This document shows, one piece after another, positions 41,829-52,799 of a stretch of DNA of 64,000 nt. The stretch lies in contig JAHDVF020000053.1 of the NCBI GenBank assembly GCA_022606425.2, positions 1,550,001 through 1,614,000 of the forward strand, given 5' to 3'. Position 1 is the first letter of the stretch. Each line of letters opens with the position of its first letter. The DNA comes from Lepidostoma basale. Lineage: Eukaryota; Arthropoda; Insecta; Trichoptera; Lepidostomatidae. Position numbers and translations under genes: made by a program. The notes under the pieces are model-generated. The model had not been told where the DNA came from. It did no database searches and saw only the letters and a program-made list of their open reading frames with translations.

Positions 41829-42078
41829 GACGACCTTCGTGGCCGAGTCGTAAGTGGATTGACTGCCACCCCGAAGGTTCTGGGTTCGATTCCCGGCGAG
41901 GGCAGTGTGATTGTCACACTGTCTTCGGTCTGGTGTTGAATTCACGTGACAATAAAATGGCGATAGATTAGCTACCTATCACATGTCACGAGAATCACTA
42001 TGATAGCATTAATACCCTTTACATCGAATTGGCTCATGCTGTCATGATGTAAAGAGCGATTCAACAAAATAATAATAA
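41829..42078 (+). repeat. tRNA-derived SINE, type B, near full length
   Basis: Head: 'gaccttcgtggccgagtcg' (A box) and 'gggttcgattcccggcg' (B box, 41881-41897). Body: 'gaattcacgtgacaataaaa', 'gctacctatcacatgtcac'. Tail: 'accctttacatcgaattggc', 'aaagagcgattcaac', ending in an AATA-rich run. The pol III boxes are intact, so this is the best SINE copy in the window. Confidence 0.85.
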
Positions 42079-42084
42079 ATATAT

Positions 42085-42560
42085 AACCAGGAACGCATGA
42101 GAGATGGTTCGACATTAGGAATACAAGATACTCTCCAAAGTCAAAAGTATTTGTCTTCTGAACGTACTTTCACGAATATGAAAGACGTCAATCTCCGAAG
42201 CGATCATGTTCAGCAGTTTGATTGCTCTCCCCACCGGCATCATCAGAGACAGGTTTTTTCTGCATGCTGGGAGGTAAAACAGTCTGTGCTGACACTGTCA
42301 AAGATAACCATCTGGAACATAAAGATGGATAGCCTACAAGATGACGGAATTCTCAACGAATCCCCTGATAAATCTGAAGAAATGGGTAAGTGTGCACCTA
42401 TCCTTCCTTATCTGTAAACTATTGACCCACAGCATGCTCAAGAGGAATGCAGTGAGATAAAACCACGGATAGCTACCAAACTCACTCATGTAGAGATATC
42501 TCAGATATCTTTTCTGAACCCTTTCTAACATGAGCGATAAATAAATTAATATAATTAATA
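42085..42560 (-). mobile_element. Non-LTR retrotransposon 3' end, family J, longest coding part
   Basis: On the minus strand the frame (to 42334) reads MLERVQKRYLRYLYMSEFGS, YPWFYLTAFLLSMLWVNSLQ, IRKD, then HFFRFIRGFVENSVIL. After a frameshift: TCFTSQHAEKTCL-like and SLMMPVGRAIKLLNMIASEI, DVFHIRESTFRRQIL and a stop, then the 'catctctcatgcgttcctgg' UTR. It shows that the RVQKRYLRYLY and PVGRAI motifs belong to one element. Confidence 0.8.
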
Positions 42561-42599
42561 CATTGATTAATATTATTATATATATATTTAAAAAAACAA

Positions 42600-42968
42600 A
42601 GACATGGCCATTAAGAGTAAGATAAGAATCTATAAGGCTTGCGTAAGACCAATAATAGCATATAGCGTCGAAGCAAGGGCAGACACAGTAAGGACCAAAC
42701 AAGTTTTGAGGACTTCCGAAATGAAGACACTGGGGACGATAGCAGGCAAGACACTGAAAGATCGCGTGAGGAACACCAGAATAAGAGAGATATGTGAGGT
42801 TGAGGATATTATAAGATGGAGCAGACAGCGAAAAAGGGACTGGTACGGTCATGTTCAAAGAATGGACACCACCAGACTCCCATATATTGCATTGCATAAC
42901 TAGCCTCACAGCAGAAGCAACACTCTGGAGAATAGACCACATAGGTCTACAATAAGGTAGAAGAAGAA
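42600..42968 (+). mobile_element. Non-LTR retrotransposon 3' end, family R2
   Basis: The frame 42604-42900 reads MAIKSKIRIYKACVRPIIAY, SVEARADTVRTKQVLRTSEM, KTLGTIAGKTLKDRVRNTRI, REICEVEDIIRWSRQRKRDW, YGHVQRMDTTRLPYIALHN. This is the longest uninterrupted R2 copy and includes the 'YKxCVRPIxxY' segment just after the RT domain. It ends in 'gaagaagaa' at 42960-42968. Still 5' truncated. Confidence 0.85.
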
Positions 42969-42969
42969 T

Positions 42970-43925
42970 ATTTAAAATTTATAGGAGTTATTGCTATTTT
43001 TAAGAATATGCATCGAGGGGAAATAAAATACTGTTTTTCCACAAAAACAGTGTTTTAATTCACGGAAAAAATCTTTACTGACGTCCATAATATCCGTTAG
43101 CTTAGAAGTAGTTAGCATATTTTAGACACATACATAACTACCCTTTTCCCAAACGTCTATCGCGGAAGATAACAAGTTTTTTTATATACAAGAGGTCGTT
43201 TAATAAGTTATGAATAAGAATATGAAATGATCACTGCGTTCATTTGGACATTTGGAACTCATGAATCAAGAAATAAAATAAATAGGGGAATAATTGTATT
43301 TTTTATAGTTAAAAATATATATAAAGTGATCAATTCAATACTTCAAAGTTTAAATTAGACAATGAAAAGTAAATATTATAAATGACAAAATATTATATTA
43401 TGGAAAACATTTAAAAAATTCTTCTTGCACTATATGGTAAATTTGGTTTTTGTGTAAGGAATTCTTATTATTCAATCAATAAATGTATGATAAATTTGAA
43501 CAATAATAAATAAATGTTTAAATGTCGTTAACAAATACAAATAATGTATAAACACAAAATGCTATATACTTCAAAGTCATGACACAGAGTTATTTGTTGC
43601 TGCAGTGTTCTTCAAACATCTCAATTTCACTGGGAACTAAACTGAAAAACTTAAAGTATGGGCCTTAAATTATACGGTAGCCTTGCTGTGAACCTTCCCC
43701 GTACCACCTAGGATGTTGTTATGCGCATGAACTCTCGGGTCCGCGGTTCGAGATCGGGAATTACACGAAATCTGCGATTGCTCAGTAGATCAACCGTGAT
43801 TTCAGTGCTTGTCTAGCACGATCGGCAGTTCCGTGAGAACATCGGTGGTAGAGTGTAAGCGGGGAGATAAGATACGAGATCTACAGGATGGTTGGTACTT
43901 GAAGCGATTTTAAAATAAATTTTAT
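42970..43925. other. Unassigned sequence; possible tRNA-like piece at 43680-43870
   Basis: A GC-rich stretch at 43690-43870 includes a B-box-like 'ggttcgagatcgg', but no A box can be placed upstream with confidence. A family VI-like 'aaaacagtgttttaattca' occurs at 43043. The rest is AT-rich. Confidence 0.3.
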
Positions 43926-43929
43926 TTTG

Positions 43930-44040
43930 AATGTTCATAAAATATTCATGAAAACGTTAATTTTCTAGTAGTTTTATTAACTTATATGGAAGTGACATAT
44001 TTCACCTAACTACCGCATTATCAAATGCAATAATAAGTGT
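43930..44040. repeat. Fold-back family II, single arm
   Basis: 'catgaaaacgttaattttc', 'tagtagttttattaactta', 'tgacatatttcacctaac', 'gcattatcaaatgc' follow the family II arm. The mirrored arm is absent; an R3 copy follows. Confidence 0.6.
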
Positions 44041-44044
44041 TATG

Positions 44045-44400
44045 AACAAAATAAAGAAAGGTTTTATATAAGATGGTTTGGAAACATGAAAATAATAAAT
44101 GAATAAGAATGGTAAAGAATGTACATGTAAGTAAATGGAACTATAAATAAAGGAAGTGGAGAAAAACGTAGAATGATTTAGGATCCAGGAGTCGTAAAAA
44201 TCGACGTGCTAGCGTTTCAATGTTGAAGAAGCGAGAGAAATAATAATAATAAATAATAATAATATGCTAACTTTTAAAGCTAGCTGTTTTTGTGATGTAA
44301 TCACCTCAAGGAAACATATCAGGAAAGAACAGTGTGGTAGTCAATTCGAAGGGATCCTATCCTATTCCAATCTTACCCCTTCGAGGTCATGGTAAATAAT
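44045..44400 (+). mobile_element. Non-LTR retrotransposon 3' end, family R3, rearranged
   Basis: 'ataagatggtttggaaacat' (RWFGN), 'gtcgtaaaaatcgacgtgc', 'gtttcaatgttgaagaag' and 'agtgtggtagtcaattcg' are R3 landmarks. An (AAT)n run (44242-44262) with unrelated sequence interrupts it, and the hairpin is degraded ('accccttcgagg'). Confidence 0.65.
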
Positions 44401-46260
44401 TTGTTTTTATAATTAAAAATAGTAATTTAATTTTTATTTTTATTTTTTAAATTTAATTTATATTTATTTTTATATTTTCATAATAAATAACTATTTTTGA
44501 AGATATGATATTGTACAAAAATATGTTTTTATAAATAGTGATAACTTTTTAATATATTTATGTACTTGATTAAAATTGAAACCAAAATTGAACTGTGAAA
44601 TATGTATTGAATTATAGACTTGTATTTCAAATTGTTTTTTGTATTTAATTTTTTTTGTTCTTATGTAAGAAAAGATGTCAACCTGGTTCATATAATTGTA
44701 TCTACAAAACGTTTTCCTTTTAATTCTCTCGATAATTGAATCAAAACATATTTTGTAATAAAATTATACCAACATGAATATGGTGAATAAATAAAGATTT
44801 TAAGTATCAATCACGTACGAAGTTGCTTTTTGAGTACTAATCACCCTGTGGAGGAACTTGTGTTAATTGTAAAAGTAAGTAAATCGAAAGAATACTTATT
44901 TTTTTATAAATCACTGTATAATTCAATGTCGGTAAATCCATGCCAACCTTAATTTAAAAAAGAGGTAGTTTCGTTAATGCTTAATAAAATGGCAATAAAA
45001 GTTCCTTTTTAATTACCTCTAAAATACCTTTTGAATTACTAGTAACTTAGATATTATTGAATGGTCTATATATTACAATTGTTGGTGACTTACACGTATT
45101 GTCTATATCTAAGGGTTAAAATTCAGATTTTATATAAAAAAAAAGTATATTACGTTATTTAGATATAACAAATTTATTAGCTATAGTTACATTGATATTA
45201 GTAATTTTGTAAAAATCATCGTCTATGTAATATATTGGTTGAATTTATGGATTATTTCTTGACAAATACGAATATGAAATCTCTATATTAAATATAATAT
45301 TTGTTCATATTTGGTCCATATGACATTATATAATAAAGCTTCTAGATAATTTTCAATTTTCACCAAATTAAATACAAAGTGCTTAAAAAATAATAATTAT
45401 TTCATAATAAAAAAAATGTATAGGGTAGTGTAATGCAATATTTCAATGCTTAGTTACGCGATGCTAATAAGTTGATTTTTTTTTAAATTGGATTGATAGA
45501 TAATGTTCATATTATTATTAATTTATTGAATACGTTCATCACGTTCGCCCTTGTTCTTGTAGACTGCTTAACGCCTCCCATTTACCTATAGACCCGTTAC
45601 GGCCTCTATGGAAGGCTTTAACGTCCACTGGGGGGCGGTACAGCCCCCGATGGGAAACAGTCACATTACAATTTACACAATCAAGCCTGAGAAGAATAGG
45701 TCGAAAGCAGATCATTTTATTGATTGCTTAGGCCTACATACGTGTATATTAAACGCTTTGTCTTGTTAAGTTCGTCAAATCATTGCATGATCGTGTTTGG
45801 TCAAATAAGAAATAACAATCGGGTGCATTGGAGGCTCCGTCAACTATACTGAGAAATACTCCCACGATAAGGAGCTTCTGTGCTCGCTCCCAGCCTCCGG
45901 ACTCGCTCCGTATTAGGGAACTGGGAAATATCTGTTTATCGTCATCTGTTTTTGATCATGAACTCTTCATAGCATCATAATAGATTCATTCATTCCCAAT
46001 GCACATAATGAATATCTACATAACTATGTTTAACATAAACCGGAAACTTATTGGTATATAGTATTTTTCGAGTATATATAAATAATACACATGAATGGTA
46101 TTTTTAATGTCTTATATAAGATTAGTATTTGGATCTAAAAGCTTTGTAATTCTATGATTTTAGATTTTTTATATCTACTTTTTTAAAAGTATTGTATTCA
46201 TACATATATATAATTTATAAATAACTGTTAAAAAATGAAAATATATATGTAGGTATTTAA
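44401..46260. other. AT-rich spacer with a GC-richer block at 45540-45920
   Basis: The block at 45560-45660 is pyrimidine/purine skewed (ccactggggggcggtacag) and is followed near 45830-45920 by another GC-rich piece. Neither matches a family elsewhere in the window. The rest is very AT-rich. A family II arm trace lies at 45245-45345. Confidence 0.35.
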
Positions 46261-46263
46261 CAC

Positions 46264-46576
46264 TATTAAATTAAAAAAAAAACTTTGTTTTATGTATCAC
46301 ATTTTTATTTTTATTTATCGCGACAGCTGTTTCGTCAACCTACGTTGACATCATCAGATATTACAAAAATATAATATATCAACTTGTTGATATATTATTA
46401 TAACACCTGATGATATCAACATACTCGTACATAGGTTGACGCAACAACTGTCGGGAAGAATAAAAATACGAGTAGGTACAATTGAGGTACAAAAATAAAA
46501 GTTTTTTAATTTAGCATTGTATAATGTTAAATTATCATAGTTTTTTGGCCAAAACAATGGACTATATTTATTAAAT
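46264..46576. repeat. Fold-back family I, inverted pair with tail
   Basis: The minus core ('gctgtttcgtcaacc', 'tacgttgacatcatcag') is at 46325-46357 and the plus core ('ctgatgatatcaac', 'ataggttgacgcaac') at 46405-46446. The plus-side tail 'ggccaaaacaatggacta' lies at 46547-46564. Flanking octamers tattaaat (46264-46271 and 46569-46576) may be target duplications but are AT-rich. Length (297 bp) agrees with the 292-bp copy at 13.2 kb. Confidence 0.65.
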
Positions 46577-46608
46577 ATAATTATCATAATCTTTATCACT
46601 TATTCTTC

Positions 46609-46937
46609 GTAGCTTGTTTCAACTCAAGTGATTGATTTGCAGCAAAGTGTAACTTTTTTTGGCTGGTTCTTAGGATGGTCCTTGAGCCTTCAATGTGGTA
46701 GTTTCTCGTTGCTTTCCATATTTGTATAGAGCAGGTTAATTGCACTCAATTACTGCACACAGCTTTTTAGCCACATTGATTCTCATGACATGTGATATGT
46801 AGTTATTTTTTTGCCATATTAATGTCCGGTGAATTCTACACCAGACCAAAGGCAGTGTGATAATCGCCGGGAATCGAACACGTGACCTTCGGTATGCCAG
46901 TCATAGCTCTTTTCACTCTGCCACGAATGTCGTCACT
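46609..46937 (-). repeat. tRNA-derived SINE, type A, near full length
   Basis: On the minus strand: head 'gacattcgtggcagagtg', 'accgaaggtcacgtgttcga', body ('gaattcaccggacattaat', 'cacatgtcatgagaatcaat'), tail ('aaatatggaaagcaacgag') and 3' end ('caatcacttgagttgaaac'). Its uninterrupted tail serves as an empty-site reference for the MITE at 57361. Confidence 0.8.
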
Positions 46938-47084
46938 TTATCACTGTCTAACATCTATTCTTTATTTGCTACATAGATTTCTTAGAACAGTTTTAAAAAT
47001 AAATTTAGTAAATAAATAACGAAAATTTATCCACAAGCAAAACTTCAATCACAGCGTATGACTCGGTAATTTTATTAATTTTCC

Positions 47085-47290
47085 AGTTCGCCACAAGTAT
47101 ACCGCCTTATCCGCGATCTTTATGGGTTCGGCGGGAGGGAGGTCGTATCACGCTCCGGTTCCGTGAGACCCGTGCGGTCCTCTGGCCTACCCGCTTGTAC
47201 CGGGGGCGCCGTCACGGGTCACGAATGTGTCCGGGGTTGTTTATTCACACCACCCACCGGGCCTGGTTGGACCCACTCATGACTCACAAA
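47085..47290. other. CpG-rich unique island
   Basis: The DNA is dense in GC and CpG (gggggcgccgtcacgggt) inside AT-rich surroundings. It has no repeat match and no long frame. It could be a promoter-like or conserved element. Confidence 0.3.
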
Positions 47291-47373
47291 TCTTCGAGTG
47301 TTGACCGATTAGTTTATCAACGCAATTAGTATTTGTGCTGTATACTAGTCTTATAAATGGTATACTATATTAT

Positions 47374-47712
47374 GACGAACTTCTTGGATATGAGGCAACA
47401 GCTATTACTGCCACACGGAAGGTCTCTGTATCGATTCCTGGCGATGACAGTGTAAAAAAAATCCCGTGCTGTCTTTGGTCTTGAGAATTCACTTGACAAT
47501 AAAAATGGCAATAGACTAGCTACCTATCTCATCTCATTAGAATTAATGGCTTAATAGCTGAATACATTAATTGGGTTAAAATAACCTGTTGTATACAAAA
47601 ATGTGAAGAAAAAAAACTGGAAACCACCACACTAAAGGCCCAAGTACCATCTCAAGAACCAGCAAAGACGTAAGACTTGCTGCAAACCAACATCTAGGAT
47701 TGAAACTTTAAA
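47374..47712 (+). repeat. tRNA-derived SINE, type A
   Basis: Head 'gacgaacttcttggatatg' is decayed, B-box-like 'ctgtatcgattcctggcg'. Body 'gaattcacttgacaataaaa', 'gctacctatctcatctcat', tail 'gttgtatacaaaaatgtg', 'accaccacactaaaggccc', and 3' end 'gcaaaccaacatctaggatt', 'gaaac'. A full-length but diverged copy. Confidence 0.75.
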
Positions 47713-49005
47713 AAAGCCATATTCATCATCGGGTGTCCTTCGTATCCTAGGATGGCTGTCGTTCACGGATGTAGATGATCACATAGCTGACGAGTCAAAT
47801 CCAGACACTTAAACATCTGGAATTTAGAATACAGGTTCTAATAGGGAAAGGAACCGTTCCTCAGTAGACGCTGGAACTTTACGTGGGGGTGGTTACGAAT
47901 TAAGCGGTAAATAAGGGACGTTAAGGCAGTCAATGGTCCTTGGCTAATCTATTCACTAAATTAATTTATAATCTACTTTAAAAACATCGCTATTTATTAT
48001 TAATTATTAAATCCATATATCTTTTAAAATTATTAAGTTGTATACAGTATTTGGGCTCAAATAACCCGCTGTATTCAAATGTGAAAAGCAACGAGAAATT
48101 ATCACAATAAAGGTTCAAATGGCACCCCATGAACCAGATTGGATTGAAACGATCGAAAAAGATTCAAAATGGGAATCGATTTTTACCAATCTATGGATCC
48201 ACTCTCCCTGAATAAGAAACTGTGGTGTTCTGAAATAAGTGGGTTCCAGCCCGAGCCACCGTTTACTCTGATTATAGTCCAGGGAAGGACTCGTGAAAGC
48301 ACCGCTGCGCTTAAACAGGAGCGATTAAGATGGTGTGTTTCATGAGCTATTTGCCAGTCTACAAATATTGGTTATCGTGATGTATATTCTTAGACAGGGT
48401 CGGATGTTAGCTTTTTTTATTTTAAGAATTTTTTCATTGAATTCTTAAATTAGAAACGTTTAATATTGCTACGTATCAGTTATATTATTCATAGACATAG
48501 GATATTTTTAAATCAAACATGATCCAGACCTGACCGTTTTTCATTAAGTTTTTTTTTCTATAAATAATACATATGAAGGTAACAAACAAATGAAGCTACA
48601 AAACAAGAAAATTTGATGATTATTTCTTGAAAAGGAAAGTTGTTTTGCTGTTGGACTGGGGATTACAGTTTCAGTTTAAAAATAAATCGCTTGTCATTGA
48701 AATTCAAAATGCTATTAAAGAAAAAATATTCTATAGAAGTAAATGTATATAATTCAATTTAAATAAAGTAATTGAATTATTTTCTATCTACAAAAATGTC
48801 ACAGAAACATGTAATATCAGACTAAAATAACTTAATGTCATAGATTCATCATTCTAAGCTACTAGATTTACTTTGTTTTATAAGAAGTGAAACTTTTTGA
48901 GGGACAGTATATTTTTTGCAGATTATCAACTATCTGATATTATCTCTACAAAGATTGTCGAATGAAACGAAAAAAACTTTTACACCGAATTTTTTTACAC
49001 TAACC
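47713..49005. other. Mostly unique sequence with one SINE tail at 48030-48150
   Basis: 'gttgtatacagtatttgggc' to 'gaaccagattggattgaaac' (48035-48150) is the 3' half of SINE type A. The 48225-48330 piece is GC-richer and unassigned. The remainder is AT-rich with no gene. Confidence 0.4.
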
Positions 49006-49009
49006 TGAC

Positions 49010-49625
49010 CATCGACGCGACGGCGCACCGTCTCCACAAATGGGTAGGCTGAAAAAATGGACTGCCTTACTTATCTTTCCTGACATACTTCTCTCAATTC
49101 CTCAACATTCATATATCTTATCATGCACGCACGTCGAATTTCTCCGACTCCACCCGTGGCCGACATTCAATATTTTATTTGATCGTGCCTTTACATCGTT
49201 CTAGTTTCATTTACATCGTTAACATATCCTTTTTTACCATTGTTTATTTTCAAGTGTCCAAACCATCTTAATGTTTCTTTCATTATTTTGTTCATAACAA
49301 ATTCATTCACACCTCATTTACTTCTTTTATTTTGAATCGACACTCAATCACACACAGTTTTTTCCATACATTCGTCTAAGAGATCTAGTTTTGCCAGTTC
49401 CATTATTTACTTCCATACAAAAGGGTCGGTGCAAGAACACCATTGTGCACTGCCATTTGAACTTTTTTGTATTGGCTTTAGCTTGCGATAATATCTTTAA
49501 ATGCACCATTCTCTTAGTTGCCTGCCTAATCCTTCTCCACTCGCCCATCCTTTGTCAACATCCCACTAAATATACATCTCATCTTCTCCAGATTTTTACC
49601 ATTCACGCTAATGTTGCAGACTGAA
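49010..49625 (-). mobile_element. Non-LTR retrotransposon 3' end, family R3, long copy
   Basis: Minus-strand landmarks: SLRRMYGKNCV near 49355-49390, RWFGH-equivalent ('attaagatggtttggaca'), 'gagaaattcgacgtgcgtg', 'gtaaggcagtccattttt'. Upstream an extra coding-like piece (49400-49620) reads GEWRRIRQATKRMVHLKILS, QAKANTKKFKWQ. The hairpin and tail at 49010-49040 are eroded. Confidence 0.75.
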
Positions 49626-49945
49626 ACTCTGCATATTAATATTCGAATAATTGTTCTGATAGTAAAATATATTTAAAATTAATGATTTTTTTAAACAATT
49701 AGAGCAGCTTGAGAATCGTTGGATTATTTAAGTAAAAATATATTTAAGTATTAATGGTGAAATTTCGTGTAAAGGGCGATAATATAACTGTATGTACCCT
49801 TCGATAATATTTATTTTATACCCTATAATCTGCACTTTCTAAATTAGCACCTTCAAAGGACATCACGCAAACTTATAAGCAGATGATGGATGGTGAGAAA
49901 TGATTCAAAATGCATGCAAAAAAGTCATTAAATAAAAAATTACTT
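49626..49945. other. AT-rich spacer
   Basis: No feature was recognised. Confidence 0.4.
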
Positions 49946-49949
49946 CTAC

Positions 49950-50070
49950 AATTAAATACAAATATTTAATATGATTGAAAACGTCTGTTTTCTCGAAGCT
50001 TTATTATATAATAATATGTAGTAACGACATGATCCGCTGTTCTAAGCCATCATCAAACGTTTTTTGATAA
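49950..50070. repeat. Fold-back family II, single degraded arm
   Basis: 'tgattgaaaacgtctgtttt', 'ctcgaagctttattata', 'acatgatccgctgttctaag', 'ccatcatcaaacg'. The mirrored arm is absent. Confidence 0.6.
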
Positions 50071-50109
50071 ATCTCATAAAAAAAATTAATAAACGCTGAT
50101 ACGTATAAT

Positions 50110-50610
50110 AACAGAGTATCATCACGCCGTCTCCCCGGAGGGGTAGGCAGAAAGAATAGACTGCCACACTTTTCTGTCCTGACGTACTTCTCTCGTTTCC
50201 TCTACATTCATACATCTTGTCATGCACGCACGTCGATTTCTCCGACTCCTCACGTGACCGATATTAAAAATTTGATTGATTTAATCATGCCACGTTTACC
50301 TCGGCCTTCCTCTATTTCTAGCTCCGTTCGTGTCGTTTACCTTTTTTTACCTTCTTCGCCGTTCTGTCTTCACTTATTCTTTCAATGTGTCCAAACCATC
50401 TAAATGACCCTTTTATTATTTTGTTCATAACACTTTCATTCGCATCGCATTCACTTTCATTTGACCCTCTATATACAAATTTACGACACATTCGTCTTAG
50501 ATATCTCATTTCTACTGCATGTTTTCTACTTTCATCCTTCTTTTGCCAGTTCTCTGTTTCACTTTCATGCATAAAGGTCGGCACAAGAACACCATTATTA
50601 AATAATAAAA
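50110..50610 (-). mobile_element. Non-LTR retrotransposon 3' end, family R3, best coding copy
   Basis: The minus frame 50318-50584 reads MHESETENWQKKDESRKHAV, EMRYLRRMCRKFVYRGSNES, ECDANESVMNKIIKGSFRWF, GHIERISEDRTAKKVKKG. The remaining tail is at 50110-50300 with 'gtaggaggagtcggagaaat'-like text, 'agtgtggcagtctattc' and the hairpin 'cctacccctccgggg' (50136-50150). The (TTAG)n tail is not clear. R3's reading direction and motif order are best seen here. Confidence 0.85.
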
Positions 50611-50865
50611 AAATAATAATATCATAAATGGAATTTTTAATAATTTTTCAAGATAAAAGTAAATATGCTTATAAAATAATTTTCCGTTTTTTTTATATAA
50701 CTTAAGGTGTTAATACTGCTCATTTCCAAAATGACGAATTTTTATGAATTAATAGGTACACTGAATTTGCCACTTTGAAAACTCAGTTTTTAACGTTCTC
50801 CCGATTATGATGATGTAAAAATATCGAAATATGTAGTGATGAATCAATTTATTATACAATATTTT
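50611..50865. other. AT-rich spacer
   Basis: No feature was recognised. Confidence 0.4.
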
Positions 50866-50869
50866 ATAA

Positions 50870-50960
50870 TAAATAAGAATGAAAACGGCAGTTTTTTAGA
50901 AATTTTATTATATTTTATGGGAATGACATGTTTCGCCCTTCTCAGGCATTATCAAATGTG
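50870..50960. repeat. Fold-back family II, left arm only
   Basis: 'aataagaatgaaaacggcag', 'attttattatattttatgg', 'gaatgacatgtttcgccc', 'ttctcaggcattatcaaatg' is a clean family II arm that stops in the loop. GAAAC is intact on the minus strand. Confidence 0.7.
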
Positions 50961-50964
50961 ACGA

Positions 50965-51685
50965 AATATCAACTCATGGCTGTTAATACACTCTAGTAAA
51001 TGGAGCAGAATATGGTAATTAACGAAAATTGATGTGACTTTATACATTTTTACAAAATAATTATTTGGGTAGGTCCAGAAATATTGAAAAGTGTTTCTTG
51101 GGACTCGATAAGAAATTTTATGACAATGATTACATAGTTAGGAGATACTAAATAATATTATATAAATCGAAAATAAGTTACTTGAGGTAGGACGTTATAA
51201 GACGTAAATTTTTTATGTTTTTATTATTTAATTTTTAGCAACATTAAAATCGTTTTTGGGGGTTGAAACGGTAGGGTCAGTTCTTGAATCTGGTGCCGTG
51301 CTTAAAATAATTCAAATTCCTTTCAGTCTATAAAACGGAGTACTCAGCAGTGGGCAGAGATCAGTAGGAAGTGCGGCGTGGATTATGTGCCATTACCGAT
51401 GGCGTGAAGCACGGATGGGCTATCGTGATAACCCGACAATTGGCGGTTAATAATCATTCCCTGCCCACTGCACTGCATCGCCGTTGGAATTACCTACCAT
51501 TTCGTTACAAAAACTATTTGAGATGCGTCTTCTTCGAATTCTATTGTGAAAGATCGTGGCACGATAAGCGATTCAAAAAAACATTGATTAAAACTGTTTT
51601 TAATTTATAAAAACGTTGTATAAAATAAATGGCGCACTCAAAGTCATTACTGCAAAAAAAAAATATCCACAGAATCAAAGATAGC
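50965..51685. other. Unassigned sequence
   Basis: A mid-GC patch at 51245-51500 carries a 79-codon plus frame without a recognisable domain. The rest is AT-rich. Confidence 0.3.
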
Positions 51686-51689
51686 AGTA

Positions 51690-51995
51690 CACAACGGAGT
51701 TCTAGTGCCAACCCTCCTGTATAGAAGTAAAGCTTGGAGCTAGCAAAAGAAGGATGAAAGCAGGATAAACGCCGTAGAAATGAGATCACTAAGAAGAATG
51801 TGTGGGAAAACGTCGTATGATAGAATACTATTTGAAGTCAGAATAATCGACGTGCGTGCATGGTACGATGTATGAATGTAGAGCAAACCCAAGAGGTATG
51901 CCAGGAAAGAGCATCGTGACGATCCATCCTCTCTGCCTACCCCTCCGGGAAATGGCGTGATGGTTAGTTAGTTAGTTAGTAGTTAGTTAGTTAGT
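51690..51995 (+). mobile_element. Non-LTR retrotransposon 3' end, family R3, internally deleted
   Basis: 'ttctagtgccaaccctcctg', 'aaagcttggagctagc', NAVEMRSLRRMCGKTSYDRI (about 51768-51830), then directly 'cagaataatcgacgtgcgtg', 'tatgaatgtagagcaaacc', 'ctacccctccgggaaatgg' and the (TTAG)n tail (51962-51997). The RWFGH part has been deleted. Confidence 0.8.
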
Positions 51996-52054
51996 AAATA
52001 GAATATTATAATTTTACAACTTGTAATTAATAGTAATGAATTTTGAGTGCCAAT

Positions 52055-52565
52055 CTTCGTATATTTATGTATGAAAGTGAAGCTTGGAATTGTAAAAGAA
52101 GGATAAAAGTAGGATAAATGCCGTAGAAATGACGGCATAGATCGCTAAGAAAAATGCGCTTGAAGTTTTATTAAATTTAACGGGAATGGCATGTTTTTCC
52201 TTGCTAAGGCATAAACAATTGTATCAAAACAATATACTCGTATGAAAGAATATAAAAAAAATAATAAGAAAGGAATAAAATTGAGAAAGGGTCGCTAAGA
52301 TGATTGGGATCAGGGAAAAATTACTAAAAATATATACAAGTATTGAATATTGAAAAAGTCAAGGAAGGCCTAGCGTAGTATGGCATGACCTAATTGATTA
52401 ACTAGTAAAAAGTATTTGTTCGTAATGTTCGATGACGAAAAATCGGCGAGCGTGCGTATCGCGATGTATGAATGTAATAATAGTGTACGAGTCAGATAAC
52501 AGTATGGCAATCCATCCTCTCTGCCACCCCTCGAGACACACGGCGTGATGGTTAGTTAGTATTTA
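52055..52565 (+). mobile_element. Family R3 3' end split by a family II arm
   Basis: The first piece (52055-52160) has 'tatgaaagtgaagcttgg', 'aatgccgtagaaatgacgg'. A fold-back II arm ('gaagttttattaaattta', 'tggcatgtttttccttgc') intervenes at 52160-52215. A second piece (52255-52565) resumes with 'gggtcgctaagatgattgg', 'gaccgcgtgc'-like text, 'tcgcgatgtatgaatgta' and 'ggcgtgatggttagttag'. This is either a nested insertion or two adjacent copies. Confidence 0.65.
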
Positions 52566-52799
52566 CTTATTGCAACTGCGCGATTTGATGCACTGCACGA
52601 TTTGTTTATAGATATTATTTCGATATATTGTTATTCATACAACTACCAAGAATAACTAACACAGATCATTGGCGCCTAAAAGATGGTAAAATAAGATTAT
52701 AAGCAATTATTATAATTTATTCATATATGTTTCTTGGTTCAATCTTCTTTCTGCTACCGATGTTCAAATCGAGGGTGTCCTTAGGAAGACAAAAATCAC

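Noticed and set aside
41849..41900. Possible functional tRNA gene
   Set aside because: A- and B-box sequences are good, but no acceptor stem closes, the anticodon arm does not fold cleanly and a SINE body follows directly. It repeats at several sites, so it is a SINE head.
42334..42942. Minus-strand open frame of 202 codons, the longest in the window
   Set aside because: Its upstream half is antisense to the R2 copy at 42600-42968, and only its last part is real family J coding sequence. It is a chance fusion of two transposon remnants.
43680..43870. Additional tRNA-derived SINE
   Set aside because: Only a B-box-like GGTTCGAGATC is visible. No A box at the right distance and no second copy in the window.
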